This document shows positions 26,916 through 36,996 of a stretch of 64,000 bases of DNA, piece after piece. The notes beneath the pieces were generated by a model that saw only the letters and a program-made list of their open reading frames with translations, did no database searches and was not told where the DNA came from. Position numbers and translations under genes: made by a program. This DNA is from Caenorhabditis remanei (lineage: Eukaryota; Nematoda; Chromadorea; Rhabditida; Rhabditidae), in assembly GCF_010183535.1 (NCBI RefSeq), contig NC_071329.1, forward strand, positions 17,436,879 through 17,500,878, given 5' to 3'. The first letter of the stretch is position 1; each line of letters opens with the position of its first letter.

Positions 26916-27174
26916 TTGTTTACACTGGATGGCATCTCCAGAATCTATCAGAAACCTTAATGCGAACAGTGCGCCATCTGGTAAACAAAGTCATTAAGCG
27001 TGCGGAACCGATAAGAGTGCGTTCACCCATATGTCCTATGCGGTAAACAATATGCCTATCTCTCCATCGCATCGGATTACTACGCTCGCAACATTAGTGA
27101 CAGCTGCACCGGGTGGCACCGCGGGCGAATGCGGTAAACAATTCGGAATATGCATATGCATCTGCCGTAAACAA
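26916..27174 (+). promoter_or_regulatory. Cluster of five forkhead/DAF-16-type octamers (unit 2)
   Basis: TTGTTTAC at 26916 and GTAAACAA at 26981, 27043, 27134 and 27167, as in unit 1. The cluster lies about 280 bp before the open gag frame. Confidence 0.55.
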
Positions 27175-27455
27175 TCGAGAGATTGAGAGACCACGCCCAC
27201 AGAATAATAAGATAGTAAGAAGGGTTTATTCATTCATTCATTCATTGAAGCACCCTATCAGAGTTGTCGTCATTTTCCTCTGCTCTTCGTTCGTCAAATT
27301 CTTTTTCTCAGTTTTGAATTTTTCCTTCGATTGCTTTGGGATTTGCCACAGCTTCTGTTGTGACCTCCTACTGTTCTTATTCATTCTTCTCATCCCTCGC
27401 TCTTCCATCCTTTCATCCTTCTCATCGCTCTTCACCTTACCTTCGCTTACCGTAA

Positions 27456-30400
27456 TATCAATCTTCTTTCATCAACAACCTGGAAGACAAGCCGAAGAGA
27501 GACAAACCCGTCTTACCTGAATCGAGCATCCGCACGAGAAGTCAGACGAGAAAGGCCAAGGAAGAGGAATTATCAACGTTAGCAGCATCAACAACTGCAT
27601 CAACATCTGCATCAACATCTGCATCGACATCTGCATCAACATCTGCAACAACAACTGCATCTGGAAAAGTCAAGAAGCCGCCTACGAAGTCCAAGAAGTC
27701 CAAGAAGTCGACAGGAAACAAAGAAGTCAAAGTCGAAGAACCTCCAGTTGAAGAACCTCCAGTTGAAAAAACCACAGCTGAAGAAACTCTTATCGCTCCA
27801 AAGGAAAACTCACCGTCCAATACAAAAGGATTCTTCACGACCCTTCTGAACTACACTCCATTCGGAAAATTGAAAGCAGAAGAAGCTGGAAAGCAGGAGA
27901 CAACTGAGAACCAAGGAATCCCAACAACACCTCCGGGAAAATCTGTAAGAGTTAATCCGTTTGATATCGATTTATCTGATTCCGAATTATTTGGCTCTAT
28001 ATTCTCATCAACTCCGATCTCAAGCCCTTCTTCTCAACTCACTCCTCCATTCTCTGCTCTTCTATCTCCAATTTCCTCATCACCACTGTCATCTCCATTT
28101 GTCTCTGCCAATTCATCGCCAAATCCTTCTCCTCCTGAATCTGAATCAGGATCAGAAACACTCACTGTTCGACATTTCCAACTGAATTCGTCAAGCGCTT
28201 CATCGTCAAAGATGAGTCTCAATGGAGAGCAAAACGAGCAGAAACCAGTGTTAAGTGACTCGGAGTTTGATGACAACGACCAATGTGCGATGGATGGTCC
28301 AAGATTGAGGGTGAACTCCAAGAAGATCTGGAAGGATACGGCTGACATCATCCGACTATTGGAGAAGAGCACCAAAAAGTTTAAGGATGGAAGAGCAGCT
28401 GACCTCGTCGTATGGCTCAACGACGTGGGAAAGCTGCTCCGCCTGATCAACGTCTCTGCCAAAACGGGCATTCCGCTGATGCCGTTCTTCCTGGAAAATC
28501 CCGCAAGGGAGAGGTTCAACACACTGAAGGAAGACGAACTCACTTCATGGAAAACGATGTCCGACGCGTTCGTGAAACTGCACGAATGTGAAGCTGACAA
28601 GGAGGTCGCTCTTCAAGAAATGGCTACGCTGGTCCAAGGAAAACTGTCAATCCGAGAGTTCGCCGAGAAGATCAAGAGGGTGGGCTCGTACGCCTACGAC
28701 GATCTCGAGACCGTATCTCGGGAACGTCTGATGGCGTCCCAGTTCCTGAACGGCGTCCACAGGAACATCCGGACCGAAATCCGACGCCTACCCACCGTGC
28801 CGAGGACACTGCGAGACATGACTCTTCAAGCCGAGAAGATCAGTAGGCTGCTGAAGATTGAAGCTGAAGAGGAGGAAGGAGACGCCATGATTGCTGCCGT
28901 CCAGTTTTACCACCAGAAGCAGCAAGGTGGATTCAATCCAAATCAGAATCAAGGATTCAATGGAAATCCGAATCAAGGATTCAACAGCCACCAGAATCAA
29001 GGATTCAATGGACCGAATCGTGGAAATAGTCGTGGCAGAGGTGGAAATCGTGGAAGATTCGGACGCAGAGGAAACGGCAACGGATTTCAAGGATTCCAAG
29101 GATTCTCCGGATTCCAAGGAAATGGATTCCAACAGCAGCAGTTCCAGCCTCAGCAGTTCCAAAACCAGCAGTACCAGCAACATCAGTTCCATCCACAGCA
29201 GCAGTTCCAGCAGCAGCAGCAGCAACAGCCAACCGGATTCCCTCAAATCACAAATGGTACAACTCATGGAAATCGTGGAAATCAAGGTAACCAACCTAGA
29301 GCTAACGTAAATAGCATCAGCAATTTCCTTATGGGATTGATGATGGTGTTTGCGTTGTTCCATGGAGCAGCTGCATCGTCGTCACACCAAATCTGTGGAT
29401 TTGGCGTTAATGGAAACACTTTCATTCCTCCACCCATCATCCCTTGCATCTTCAACAACGAGCTTCAACTACGACGTCACCAAGTGAATGTCTTCGTCGC
29501 TCGATCGGAAGTCAACCAGCTGGAAGCCGTCAAATGCTTCAAGACGGAGATCGAGGCAAAAACTTTCGGAATTTTGTCTATTTACCATCGGACAGTTGCG
29601 GAAGTCGGGAAGCAGTTGGAAGTGCCAGAAGAAGAATGCCGGAGAGCTGCATCTGAAAAGAAATTCGATGGAGGAAAATTGGAAGAAATTTCACCAGGAA
29701 TGTGGCGGTCGAACTCACTGAATGCGGAAATCAACAACAAAACTCTCTGGTTTGGCTCCTATGTGAACCACGTGATGGAATTCACCCTCCAGACGGGACA
29801 CGTAGGAACTTTGGACGGATCCACCATCGTTTCGGATCTTGGATCGATGGAAACGTGCAGCTGGGAGTCGGGAAGCTGTAGGACCGGACAAGCCACGATT
29901 GTTTGGATGCCACAATCACCGAGAAGAGAGTGCCCATTCCGATCCGCCTACTCGACCGAGGCCATTCTGGACCTCAATCACGTAGCCCTTGAAGAGACTG
30001 GAGTTTTCTCCAGGATTGACAAGGACTTACGGAAGTTGAACCAGATAAAAGACGACTGCTACTTGAACGAAGCCCTTCTGACGGATGATGGACTCCTCAT
30101 TGAGTTCCCGGACCACTTTCACCGACGGCCGAAACATCAGTTCCTGCGGGACGAGCCGTTCTGGATTCGGAAGAGGAGAGAGGTAGCTGGAATCAAAGGA
30201 GCTGGTGGAGAATGGATTCAATTTGAGATTGGCCAGAACTTTTCCACCCCAATCGTCTGGAAAGTTCTGGGAGTGCGCCGTCTTGAGGAAGTTCCGAAGC
30301 TGACAAATCCCATCGACAATGCGAACATTTTGAAGGAATTCAAAATGTACAATGTCACGAACCAGCTGCTGACCACTCGAACGAAGTTCTACCCGGAAGA

Positions 30401-33400
30401 TCGGAAACATCCACAGGGAGAAATGGTGATCGCGCTGAAAGCAATCCGGATTGCTCAATACGCTTGGAGAGAAAGAAGACGACTTACCCAGCTGAAGAGA
30501 GAGTTGACCAGAGAAGAACGGACAATGCTTGGATTGATCGACAGCAAGGATGCCTTCATGTTCGACCCACTGTTGGAAAGAGAATTTGGACCAAGTGCAG
30601 CTGATTTTCTTCATTTGGATCCCAAGTATGTCGCTCCACGATTCGATGAAGCCAAGCTGAAAAGTCAACCGGACATCAGACCACTCGATGAAGCTTCATG
30701 GTCACCTCCAATTGCTCCAACACGTCCAGCCACAACAACAACTACCACCATCCGATCAACGACAACGGACATGACGACAACGACGACAACGACTACGATG
30801 CCGCCACCGAACGTCAAGCCGCCTTCACATCAAAACTCCATGGACAGATCGTCCATTTCGAAGAAATCGATTCAAGAGAGTTTCGTCGACACTTGCAAGG
30901 ACCAATTTGCGACTGCATCATTATTCGAAACATTGCTTTCAATTGATCCGACAGCCGCCGTGAGACATTTGCTGAAAAGAAAGGATGTGTCAGCAAAGAG
31001 AGTTGGAGATACTTTGATGGTTTCAAAATGCCGTACAGTGACACCTTCGACAATCCATTGGGATAGGAAGGTAAATGATACCTGTTACGATTTGATTCCT
31101 GTTATCGTTGATGGAGATTTATGGTTTCAATTACCTGGTTCGGACGATCTCGTCGGAAAAGCAGTTGTCATCCCATGCAATGAAAGACCACCAGGAATTC
31201 GTTTGGAGAACAACAGATGGATCGGAGCTGAAAATCGTGAAGTGAACCCTCAACAATTGAATCGACCAAACAAAATTACCCAAGATCAATTTCTCCTGGA
31301 TGCACCAAAGACGTTCTACACAACGATGGACGAAGAAACTGGTGTTTCGACAGGAGCTGATAAGGAGAAGGAGCGCCGAGCTTCGAGATATCAACGTGAT
31401 CTGGAAAATAGTTTGATTCAAGGAGGATATTTGAGTGATGGATTGGAATTTATCAAGAATACAACTTCAAAAGTCCACAAATCTGCGAAGGAAATCTACA
31501 AGTCTACAGTCACTTCAATTGGAAAAGGATTGGAGAAAGTTTTCTTTTCCGTCGTTCAACTACTCATGTGGATTGCTGCACCTGTCATCGTTATTCTACT
31601 ATTCATTTGCTTCATCTACTTGTATTTCAAGTTCCGAGCATTCAGAAGAGCTGCAAAACTTACGAAGAGAGCAACTCGAGAGACAGCGAATGCTGCGATT
31701 GGATTAGCTACTCAAGCTACTCAAGCTTTGGCCAGAATCAACAACGTGCATATGGATCAACGAGCCCACTATGAGCCAGTGGTTGCCGCAGATGACTATC
31801 CTGTAATCAAGATCAATGCTGTGGTAAACAAATGCCGATTCAAAATTGCCAAATTACCTCATATCGATGTGAATATGGAAGGAAAAATCCTCGAAGCACT
31901 AGTCGACAGCGGAGCTGCAGTGAGTTATATGCCACTTTCATCTGTAAGGACAAAAATCAACTCAACCACTGTACCACCTGCTCAAGCCGCTAACGGATCT
32001 TCAATTCCTTTCTTGGGAACGACTCAAGCTACCATCAAGATTGGAGATTTCTACATACCTCATACATTTTTGGTTTCTCGTGATGGAGATTGTCCAGCAC
32101 CACTTCTTCTTGGAACGGATTTCGTCAACGAAATCAACAAAAATCACGACTTCAGTATCAACGTCCACAAAGGATACGTCAAGATTGGAGCCTGTGAGAT
32201 CCAATTGAACGCCGTCACCGTCGAAGAGAAAATCGAAGTTTTCCCTCAAAAGGAAACTATCATCGAGCCACAATCAGAAGCTGTTATCCCTGCAATTATT
32301 CCGAATTACACCGAGGATATGGGAACTGAGCTCTACATGGAAGATACTCAAGAAGACAGTGATGACGTATATGCCGTAGGAAGAGTGCTTGTCAGAGTCG
32401 GACCGAAAGGAAAAACTATGGTTCAAGTTTTCAACCCTTCATCTACCAGTGTTCGTCTCAAGAAAAACAAACCTATTGCCATCGGATCGAAGATTGGTCA
32501 AGTGAAAACGATGAATGAAGTCAGAGGATCACCGGAAGCAGACTGGGAATCGAAACTGCCAAAACTTCCACAGGAGACGCCTAAAAATTTTCGGATATCA
32601 GATTGGGTCGACCTTTCGAAATCGAAACTCACCGAAAATCAAAAGGAAGTTCTGAGAGTGATCATCGACGCGCATGCTGAAGCATTCGTTGGTCCAGACG
32701 GTGTATTAGGAGAGTACACCGGTCCAATCAAACACCGAATCGATTTGGAAGAAGGATGCACAATTCCCCAGACGAAGATCTATCGAATTCCGCTGGAAAA
32801 ACGAGAAGAAATTGGAAAGCAAATCAGATTAATGCTGGAACAGAGGATCATCAGACCCTCAAATTCTCCATTTCTCGCCCCTATCGTTTTGGTTCGAAAA
32901 TCGGATGGTATAACATGGCGTTTTACAGTGGATTTTCGAGGACTCAATGCAGTTACGAAGCCTGTGCAGTCAGTTATACCGAATATTCAAGAAATATTGG
33001 ACTTGTGTGGTGGACAAGAACTATATACCAGTTTGGATTTTCAATCGGGATTTCACCAAATTTTGGTAGAGCCAGAACATTGTCAAAGGACTGCTTTTGC
33101 TTGTTTCCTGGGAGCATTCGAATATCTACGGATGCCAATGGGACTCAAAGGATCGCCTGGCACATTTCAAAGATGTATGAACTTACTTATCGAGCAAGTC
33201 AGAGCCCGGATTTTCGTCTACATCGATGACGTCATCATCACATCCGGAAGTGTCGAAGAGCATCTACAGGACATCGATGAAGTTTTGGGAAAGATCGAAC
33301 AAATCGGTATGAAGTTGAAAGCTGAAAAATCGAAGTTTGCTATGAGTGAGATTTCATTTCTCGGATTTCTTGTTTCAAAGGATGGAATCAAACCGGATCC

Positions 33401-35399
33401 AGCCAAGACAAAAGCTGTCACCGACTTTCCAAGACCGAAAACTGTGAAAGATGTTCGTGCTTTCATTGGAATGGCCTCATTTTATCGACGTTTTGTGAAC
33501 AACTTCTCAAAGATTGCTGCTCCAATTATCGAACTCACCAAGAAAGATGAAAAGTTTGAATGGACTTCTGAGCGTCAACAAGCATTTCAACAACTCAAGG
33601 ATGCTTTGACTACCGAACCAATTTTGGTAGCTCCTCGTCTTGGAAAACCATTTGTCATCGAAGTTGATGCTTCTGGAAAAGGAGTTGGAGCTGTATTGTA
33701 TCAACAACAAGGTGATGATGAGAAAGATTTGAGAGTTGTTGCCTACGCTAGCCGTGTCTACAATCGATTCGAGAAGAACTACCCTGCTATCGAATTGGAA
33801 GCTCTGGGATTAGTGTTCGCTGCCAAGACTTTTCGCCCGTATATTGATGGTGCTCATACCACTATCATAACGGACCATTCACCATTGAAGTCTTTGATGT
33901 ACCGAAAGGAGTTAGCTGGACGTCTTGGAAAATATCAACTCACCATCCAGGACATGAATATCAACATCCAGTATCGACCAGGCAAGCAGAACATCGTTTG
34001 TGATACTCTTTCGAGATATCATCCAGAGAAGAAAGAAGACACCGAATCAACGCCAGACAAGCAGAACACCAAAAAGAAAGGAGAGATTGCCACCGTAGAT
34101 GTACCACCTGCAATCAATGCCTTAACCAGTAATCACAACATCGATTTTGCCAAAGTTCGAGAGGAACAATCCAAGGATGAGAGGATCTTGGATATGGCAA
34201 ACAATTTGAAGAAATTCACCATTCATGACGACGTTGTATTCCTTAGAACACCAGGAAAAGAATGGATTATTCTTCTTCCACCCAAATCGCAATATGGAAA
34301 AGAACTCACCAAGATGATTCACGAATCTCTCTTCGAGAGTGCCCATCTAGGATTCGAGAAAACACTGCAACGTGTCAAATCAATTGCCACATGGAAGGGA
34401 ATGCATCAATCCATTCAGAAAGTCGTCGAAAGATGCGCCGTCTGCCAGCAAAACAAGGACTCTGCAAAACTGAGAATAAGAGCCAAGCTGGGAAGATTCG
34501 AAAAGACGACATCGCCATTCGAAAGAGTACATTCGGATTATATTGGTCCGCTACCGGAAACAACTCAACGGAATCGATATATTGCTGTATTTGTTGATGC
34601 GTTCAGCAAATTTATCATTGCGGAACCAGTTCAAGATCAAACTGCCGAAGTACTATGTTCAGTCTTCAAGGACCGAGTGGTTGCAAGATTTGGAACACCG
34701 AAATTATTGGTTACGGATCAAGGAACGAACTACACTTCACACGTTTTTCGTGATTTACTGAAATCGCTGAAAGTGGAGCACAAGATGAGTACACCTTACC
34801 ATCATGAAGCCAATGGACAAGTCGAACGTGCCAACCAGACGATTGAAGTGATGATCCGCCAAATCGAAGACAAAGACGAATGGGATAAGGAATTGCAAAC
34901 GCTTGTCCACGCGTACAACAATGCGATCAATACGACCACCGGAGTGAGTCCACACGTCGTAATGCACGGACAGGAGGCAAGGTCACCACTACGGAACGCC
35001 CTTCCACCGAAGGACCACGCGGAAAATGTGAATGACCATGTGCAAACATTGAAGGAGACCCACGAAGTTCTACAAAAAGAGTGTCACGCAAATATTGAGA
35101 AGAAAACACGCAAGCAAGAGGAAATTCATGACAACAAGAATAACCTGAATGACGTGGAAATCAAGATTGGTGATAAAGTTTGGATTAGAGAAGCTCGATA
35201 CAACAAGATCGGAAAACAGTTTCTGGGACCATATCTGGTTACAGATGTTCAAGATCCAAACGTCACAGTTCAACACTCAGGACCGAATACGAGATCGAAG
35301 ACCGAGAAGACACGGACAGTGCACAAGAATCGATGCAAAGTGTACAAATCGGAAGAGAAAGAAGTCCCCACAACACCGGAGGACCCCGCAGAAGAATGA
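27456..35399 (+). CDS. Gag / envelope-like glycoprotein / Pol polyprotein of LTR retrotransposon (unit 2)
   Basis: The frame is open from 27456. The first in-frame ATG is 28212 (2395 residues; numbering from it). Upstream codons look coding (Ala/Ser/Thr, then Lys/Pro-rich), so the true start is unresolved. Order: capsid-like Gag (~30-245); RGG- and Gln-rich tail without CCHC knuckle (~250-365); hydrophobic signal-like segment (~371-389); Cys-containing ectodomain with N-glycosylation sites, RKRR cleavage-type site (653-656) and Thr-rich stretch (~900); membrane segment (~1111-1136) with basic residues after it; aspartic protease with DSGAA (Asp 1232); reverse transcriptase with YIDD (1670); RNase H (Asp 1819); integrase with CAVC (2075) and catalytic Asp 2109, Asp 2169 and Glu 2205 (D35E). 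Pol assigns it to Ty3/gypsy. The glycoprotein function is inferred from topology only. Confidence 0.9.
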   Translation, partial: YQSSFINNLEDKPKRDKPVLPESSIRTRSQTRKAKEEELSTLAASTTASTSASTSASTSASTSATTTASGKVKKPPTKSKKSKKSTGNKEVKVEEPPVEEPPVEKTTAEETLIAPKENSPSNTKGFFTTLLNYTPFGKLKAEEAGKQETTENQGIPTTPPGKSVRVNPFDIDLSDSELFGSIFSSTPISSPSSQLTPPFSALLSPISSSPLSSPFVSANSSPNPSPPESESGSETLTVRHFQLNSSSASSSKMSLNGEQNEQKPVLSDSEFDDNDQCAMDGPRLRVNSKKIWKDTADIIRLLEKSTKKFKDGRAADLVVWLNDVGKLLRLINVSAKTGIPLMPFFLENPARERFNTLKEDELTSWKTMSDAFVKLHECEADKEVALQEMATLVQGKLSIREFAEKIKRVGSYAYDDLETVSRERLMASQFLNGVHRNIRTEIRRLPTVPRTLRDMTLQAEKISRLLKIEAEEEEGDAMIAAVQFYHQKQQGGFNPNQNQGFNGNPNQGFNSHQNQGFNGPNRGNSRGRGGNRGRFGRRGNGNGFQGFQGFSGFQGNGFQQQQFQPQQFQNQQYQQHQFHPQQQFQQQQQQQPTGFPQITNGTTHGNRGNQGNQPRANVNSISNFLMGLMMVFALFHGAAASSSHQICGFGVNGNTFIPPPIIPCIFNNELQLRRHQVNVFVARSEVNQLEAVKCFKTEIEAKTFGILSIYHRTVAEVGKQLEVPEEECRRAASEKKFDGGKLEEISPGMWRSNSLNAEINNKTLWFGSYVNHVMEFTLQTGHVGTLDGSTIVSDLGSMETCSWESGSCRTGQATIVWMPQSPRRECPFRSAYSTEAILDLNHVALEETGVFSRIDKDLRKLNQIKDDCYLNEALLTDDGLLIEFPDHFHRRPKHQFLRDEPFWIRKRREVAGIKGAGGEWIQFEIGQNFSTPIVWKVLGVRRLEEVPKLTNPIDNANILKEFKMYNVTNQLLTTRTKFYPEDRKHPQGEMVIALKAIRIAQYAWRERRRLTQLKRELTREERTMLGLIDSKDAFMFDPLLEREFGPSAADFLHLDPKYVAPRFDEAKLKSQPDIRPLDEASWSPPIAPTRPATTTTTTIRSTTTDMTTTTTTTTMPPPNVKPPSHQNSMDRSSISKKSIQESFVDTCKDQFATASLFETLLSIDPTAAVRHLLKRKDVSAKRVGDTLMVSKCRTVTPSTIHWDRKVNDTCYDLIPVIVDGDLWFQLPGSDDLVGKAVVIPCNERPPGIRLENNRWIGAENREVNPQQLNRPNKITQDQFLLDAPKTFYTTMDEETGVSTGADKEKERRASRYQRDLENSLIQGGYLSDGLEFIKNTTSKVHKSAKEIYKSTVTSIGKGLEKVFFSVVQLLMWIAAPVIVILLFICFIYLYFKFRAFRRAAKLTKRATRETANAAIGLATQATQALARINNVHMDQRAHYEPVVAADDYPVIKINAVVNKCRFKIAKLPHIDVNMEGKILEALVDSGAAVSYMPLSSVRTKINSTTVPPAQAANGSSIPFLGTTQATIKIGDFYIPHTFLVSRDGDCPAPLLLGTDFVNEINKNHDFSINVHKGYVKIGACEIQLNAVTVEEKIEVFPQKETIIEPQSEAVIPAIIPNYTEDMGTELYMEDTQEDSDDVYAVGRVLVRVGPKGKTMVQVFNPSSTSVRLKKNKPIAIGSKIGQVKTMNEVRGSPEADWESKLPKLPQETPKNFRISDWVDLSKSKLTENQKEVLRVIIDAHAEAFVGPDGVLGEYTGPIKHRIDLEEGCTIPQTKIYRIPLEKREEIGKQIRLMLEQRIIRPSNSPFLAPIVLVRKSDGITWRFTVDFRGLNAVTKPVQSVIPNIQEILDLCGGQELYTSLDFQSGFHQILVEPEHCQRTAFACFLGAFEYLRMPMGLKGSPGTFQRCMNLLIEQVRARIFVYIDDVIITSGSVEEHLQDIDEVLGKIEQIGMKLKAEKSKFAMSEISFLGFLVSKDGIKPDPAKTKAVTDFPRPKTVKDVRAFIGMASFYRRFVNNFSKIAAPIIELTKKDEKFEWTSERQQAFQQLKDALTTEPILVAPRLGKPFVIEVDASGKGVGAVLYQQQGDDEKDLRVVAYASRVYNRFEKNYPAIELEALGLVFAAKTFRPYIDGAHTTIITDHSPLKSLMYRKELAGRLGKYQLTIQDMNINIQYRPGKQNIVCDTLSRYHPEKKEDTESTPDKQNTKKKGEIATVDVPPAINALTSNHNIDFAKVREEQSKDERILDMANNLKKFTIHDDVVFLRTPGKEWIILLPPKSQYGKELTKMIHESLFESAHLGFEKTLQRVKSIATWKGMHQSIQKVVERCAVCQQNKDSAKLRIRAKLGRFEKTTSPFERVHSDYIGPLPETTQRNRYIAVFVDAFSKFIIAEPVQDQTAEVLCSVFKDRVVARFGTPKLLVTDQGTNYTSHVFRDLLKSLKVEHKMSTPYHHEANGQVERANQTIEVMIRQIEDKDEWDKELQTLVHAYNNAINTTTGVSPHVVMHGQEARSPLRNALPPKDHAENVNDHVQTLKETHEVLQKECHANIEKKTRKQEEIHDNKNNLNDVEIKIGDKVWIREARYNKIGKQFLGPYLVTDVQDPNVTVQHSGPNTRSKTEKTRTVHKNRCKVYKSEEKEVPTTPEDPAEE

Positions 35400-35586
35400 T
35401 GGTCCGTCTGTTTACAATCGCTTATCTTCGGGTCAAATCTATCGTATGTTATCGGGTCATTTCATCATCTACCCTCCAATTATGTCTGTTTACTGCAACA
35501 TCAACCAAGGGAAAAAAAAACAACGTGTATTACAAAAGAAGAACAACAACAACAACAAAAACAACAAGAAAAGAAGAACAAAAAGC

Positions 35587-35955
35587 TCAGCAGAGACTGT
35601 CATCCATCAGCTGATCCTGACGGCGAGTCAAGAAAAGACAGAGAAGAAGAAGGAGGACGAGAACGACGAAGCCGAAGCCGACAACGAGGAAGATGGTCCA
35701 GGCTGAAAATGTTGAGTTATTTTATTTGAAAATCTCTTTCATTTACCTCCGGAGCTGCTGGCGACAGTGGTCACGGCAGGAGCCGAGACAGTCGTGTTGA
35801 CGAGGGGGGACGCCGGCCGCAGTTTCGGCCACCTGCTCACAAATCTCTCCGACCCATCCATCATCGCAAACACACTGGAATGACTCCAACATCTGCATGC
35901 AGAAGCCATGGAAGGAACAAGCAGCGTCACACAGGAAAGCAGCGACACGAGACAT
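35587..35955 (-). CDS. Antisense EGF-like-domain gene inside the retrotransposon (unit 2)
   Basis: Same structure as in unit 1: exon 1 35747-35955, 44-nt intron 35703-35746, exon 2 35587-35702. It is opposite to the polyprotein and lies between its stop and the 3' LTR. Because it is antisense, its intron would not be removed from the element's genomic RNA, which explains how an intron could survive retrotransposition. The EGF-like cysteine pattern is complete. The frame entering the hydrophobic exon 2 differs from the EGF frame by one base at a six-base homopolymer (35806-35811 on the plus strand), identical in both units. Confidence 0.5.
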
Positions 35956-36611
35956 GATTTCGCTGAAAATTCACAATTTTGATTGAGAATTCGCTGCGAA
36001 ACATGGAATTGGACATGAAAATCGTTGAAGAAAGAAGGAAATTCGAAGGAAAACGAGGAAAAAGGATGGAAAATGGAAGAAAATCGAATGAAAATGAATG
36101 TTTCTCGTAACCTGTGGTACGGTAAGCTTGGGAATTGCTCAGCTTAAAAGCGAGGGAACATTTCGATGGCGCCGCGCCTACCGTAATCCAAATTTAAAAG
36201 TTTTTCGGTTCATTTTGGAGCGTTTGTGGTGGATGTTGCGGGGCAGAGCTGGAAGAGGATGGATTTTCGTTGGCAATCTCGTGGATTGTGGAGGATTCAA
36301 TCGTGGATCAATGGCCATCTGCGAGTTCGAGTCATTGGCCAACTGCGTGTCTACTCGAGTTCAATCGTGTTCTTCATGCTTCTTCAATTTGGACAGTCGT
36401 GGTTCCCTGGTGTAGCGGCATTGTTGTTTATGTTGTATTAATTGTATTGTATTTATTATTGTAATTTTTATTGTATTTGAATTGTATTATATTTTATAAT
36501 ATTTCCCATTATTTCATCCCTTAGTCATTTAGGAATTTACCTGTAAATATCAGTTTAACTGTAGGTTCCCCAATATTATGTATAAGTCTCCGAGGACGTC
36601 GATGCTCTTCC

Positions 36612-36625
36612 GGAAGGAGGGGGGA
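36612..36625 (+). other. Polypurine tract (unit 2)
   Basis: GGAAGGAGGGGGGA directly before the 3' LTR. Confidence 0.8.
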
Positions 36626-36996
36626 TGTCACATGGTACTTTGAACATTCTCTCATTTTGAGGGGCGTTCCCTTTACTCTGTGTCTCTCTCCCTTTCTCCC
36701 GCGCGGGGTTGTCGACACCCGAGGGGGAGTAGTAGCGTAGTGCTAGGTCCCAAGACACACCAACCGTCTTGCGGTCTATTATTTAATCTTTAATTATCTC
36801 TTTTATAGTTTTACATGTTTATTCTCATTAAGCCCCTTTAGTATTAGTCTCCCTCTTTAAGTTAACTTTATCTTTCTTATTCTTTAGTCTCCTCTAATAA
36901 ATATTTATGTAATCGAGACCGTGTTCGTAAGTGTTGGATTTAAGTAAGTGGAAGGATAAGGTCCAAGTTCACACCATGGACGTCAACCTTATTAAA
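36626..36996 (+). repeat. 3' LTR (unit 2)
   Basis: 371 bp, followed by target duplication ATAA and the resumed DUF3557 exon. Confidence 0.9.

Larger units (their letters stand above)
25592..36996 (+). mobile_element. Ty3/gypsy-type LTR retrotransposon, unit 2 copy, intact frame
   Basis: Unit 2 copy of the element, 11405 bp. LTRs at 25592-25962 and 36626-36996 are both 371 bp and I find no difference between them. ATAA is duplicated at 25588-25591 and 36997-37000. The long frame is continuous to 35399. With identical LTRs, an intact frame, primer-binding site and polypurine tract, this copy has the features of a potentially active element. The antisense EGF-like gene and the forkhead cluster are retained. 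Confidence 0.93.

Noticed and set aside
27113..27520. 135-codon frame in the leader just before gag
   Set aside because: It is Phe/Ser-rich because of the TTC-rich tract, and it has no domain. It overlaps the start of the real gag frame in another register.
28034..29363. Long minus-strand open frames (about 190 codons each) opposite gag, also in unit 1
   Set aside because: They mirror the low-complexity and codon-biased gag frame, lack splice or start context and show no family features.
30027..30668. 213-codon minus-strand frame opposite the glycoprotein-like region
   Set aside because: It is a shadow of the real plus-strand frame, with no independent evidence.
36098..36464. Plus-strand frames of 64-105 codons in the retrotransposon 3' region
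   Set aside because: Composition and overlapping frames suggest chance. They lie after the integrase stop and have no domain.
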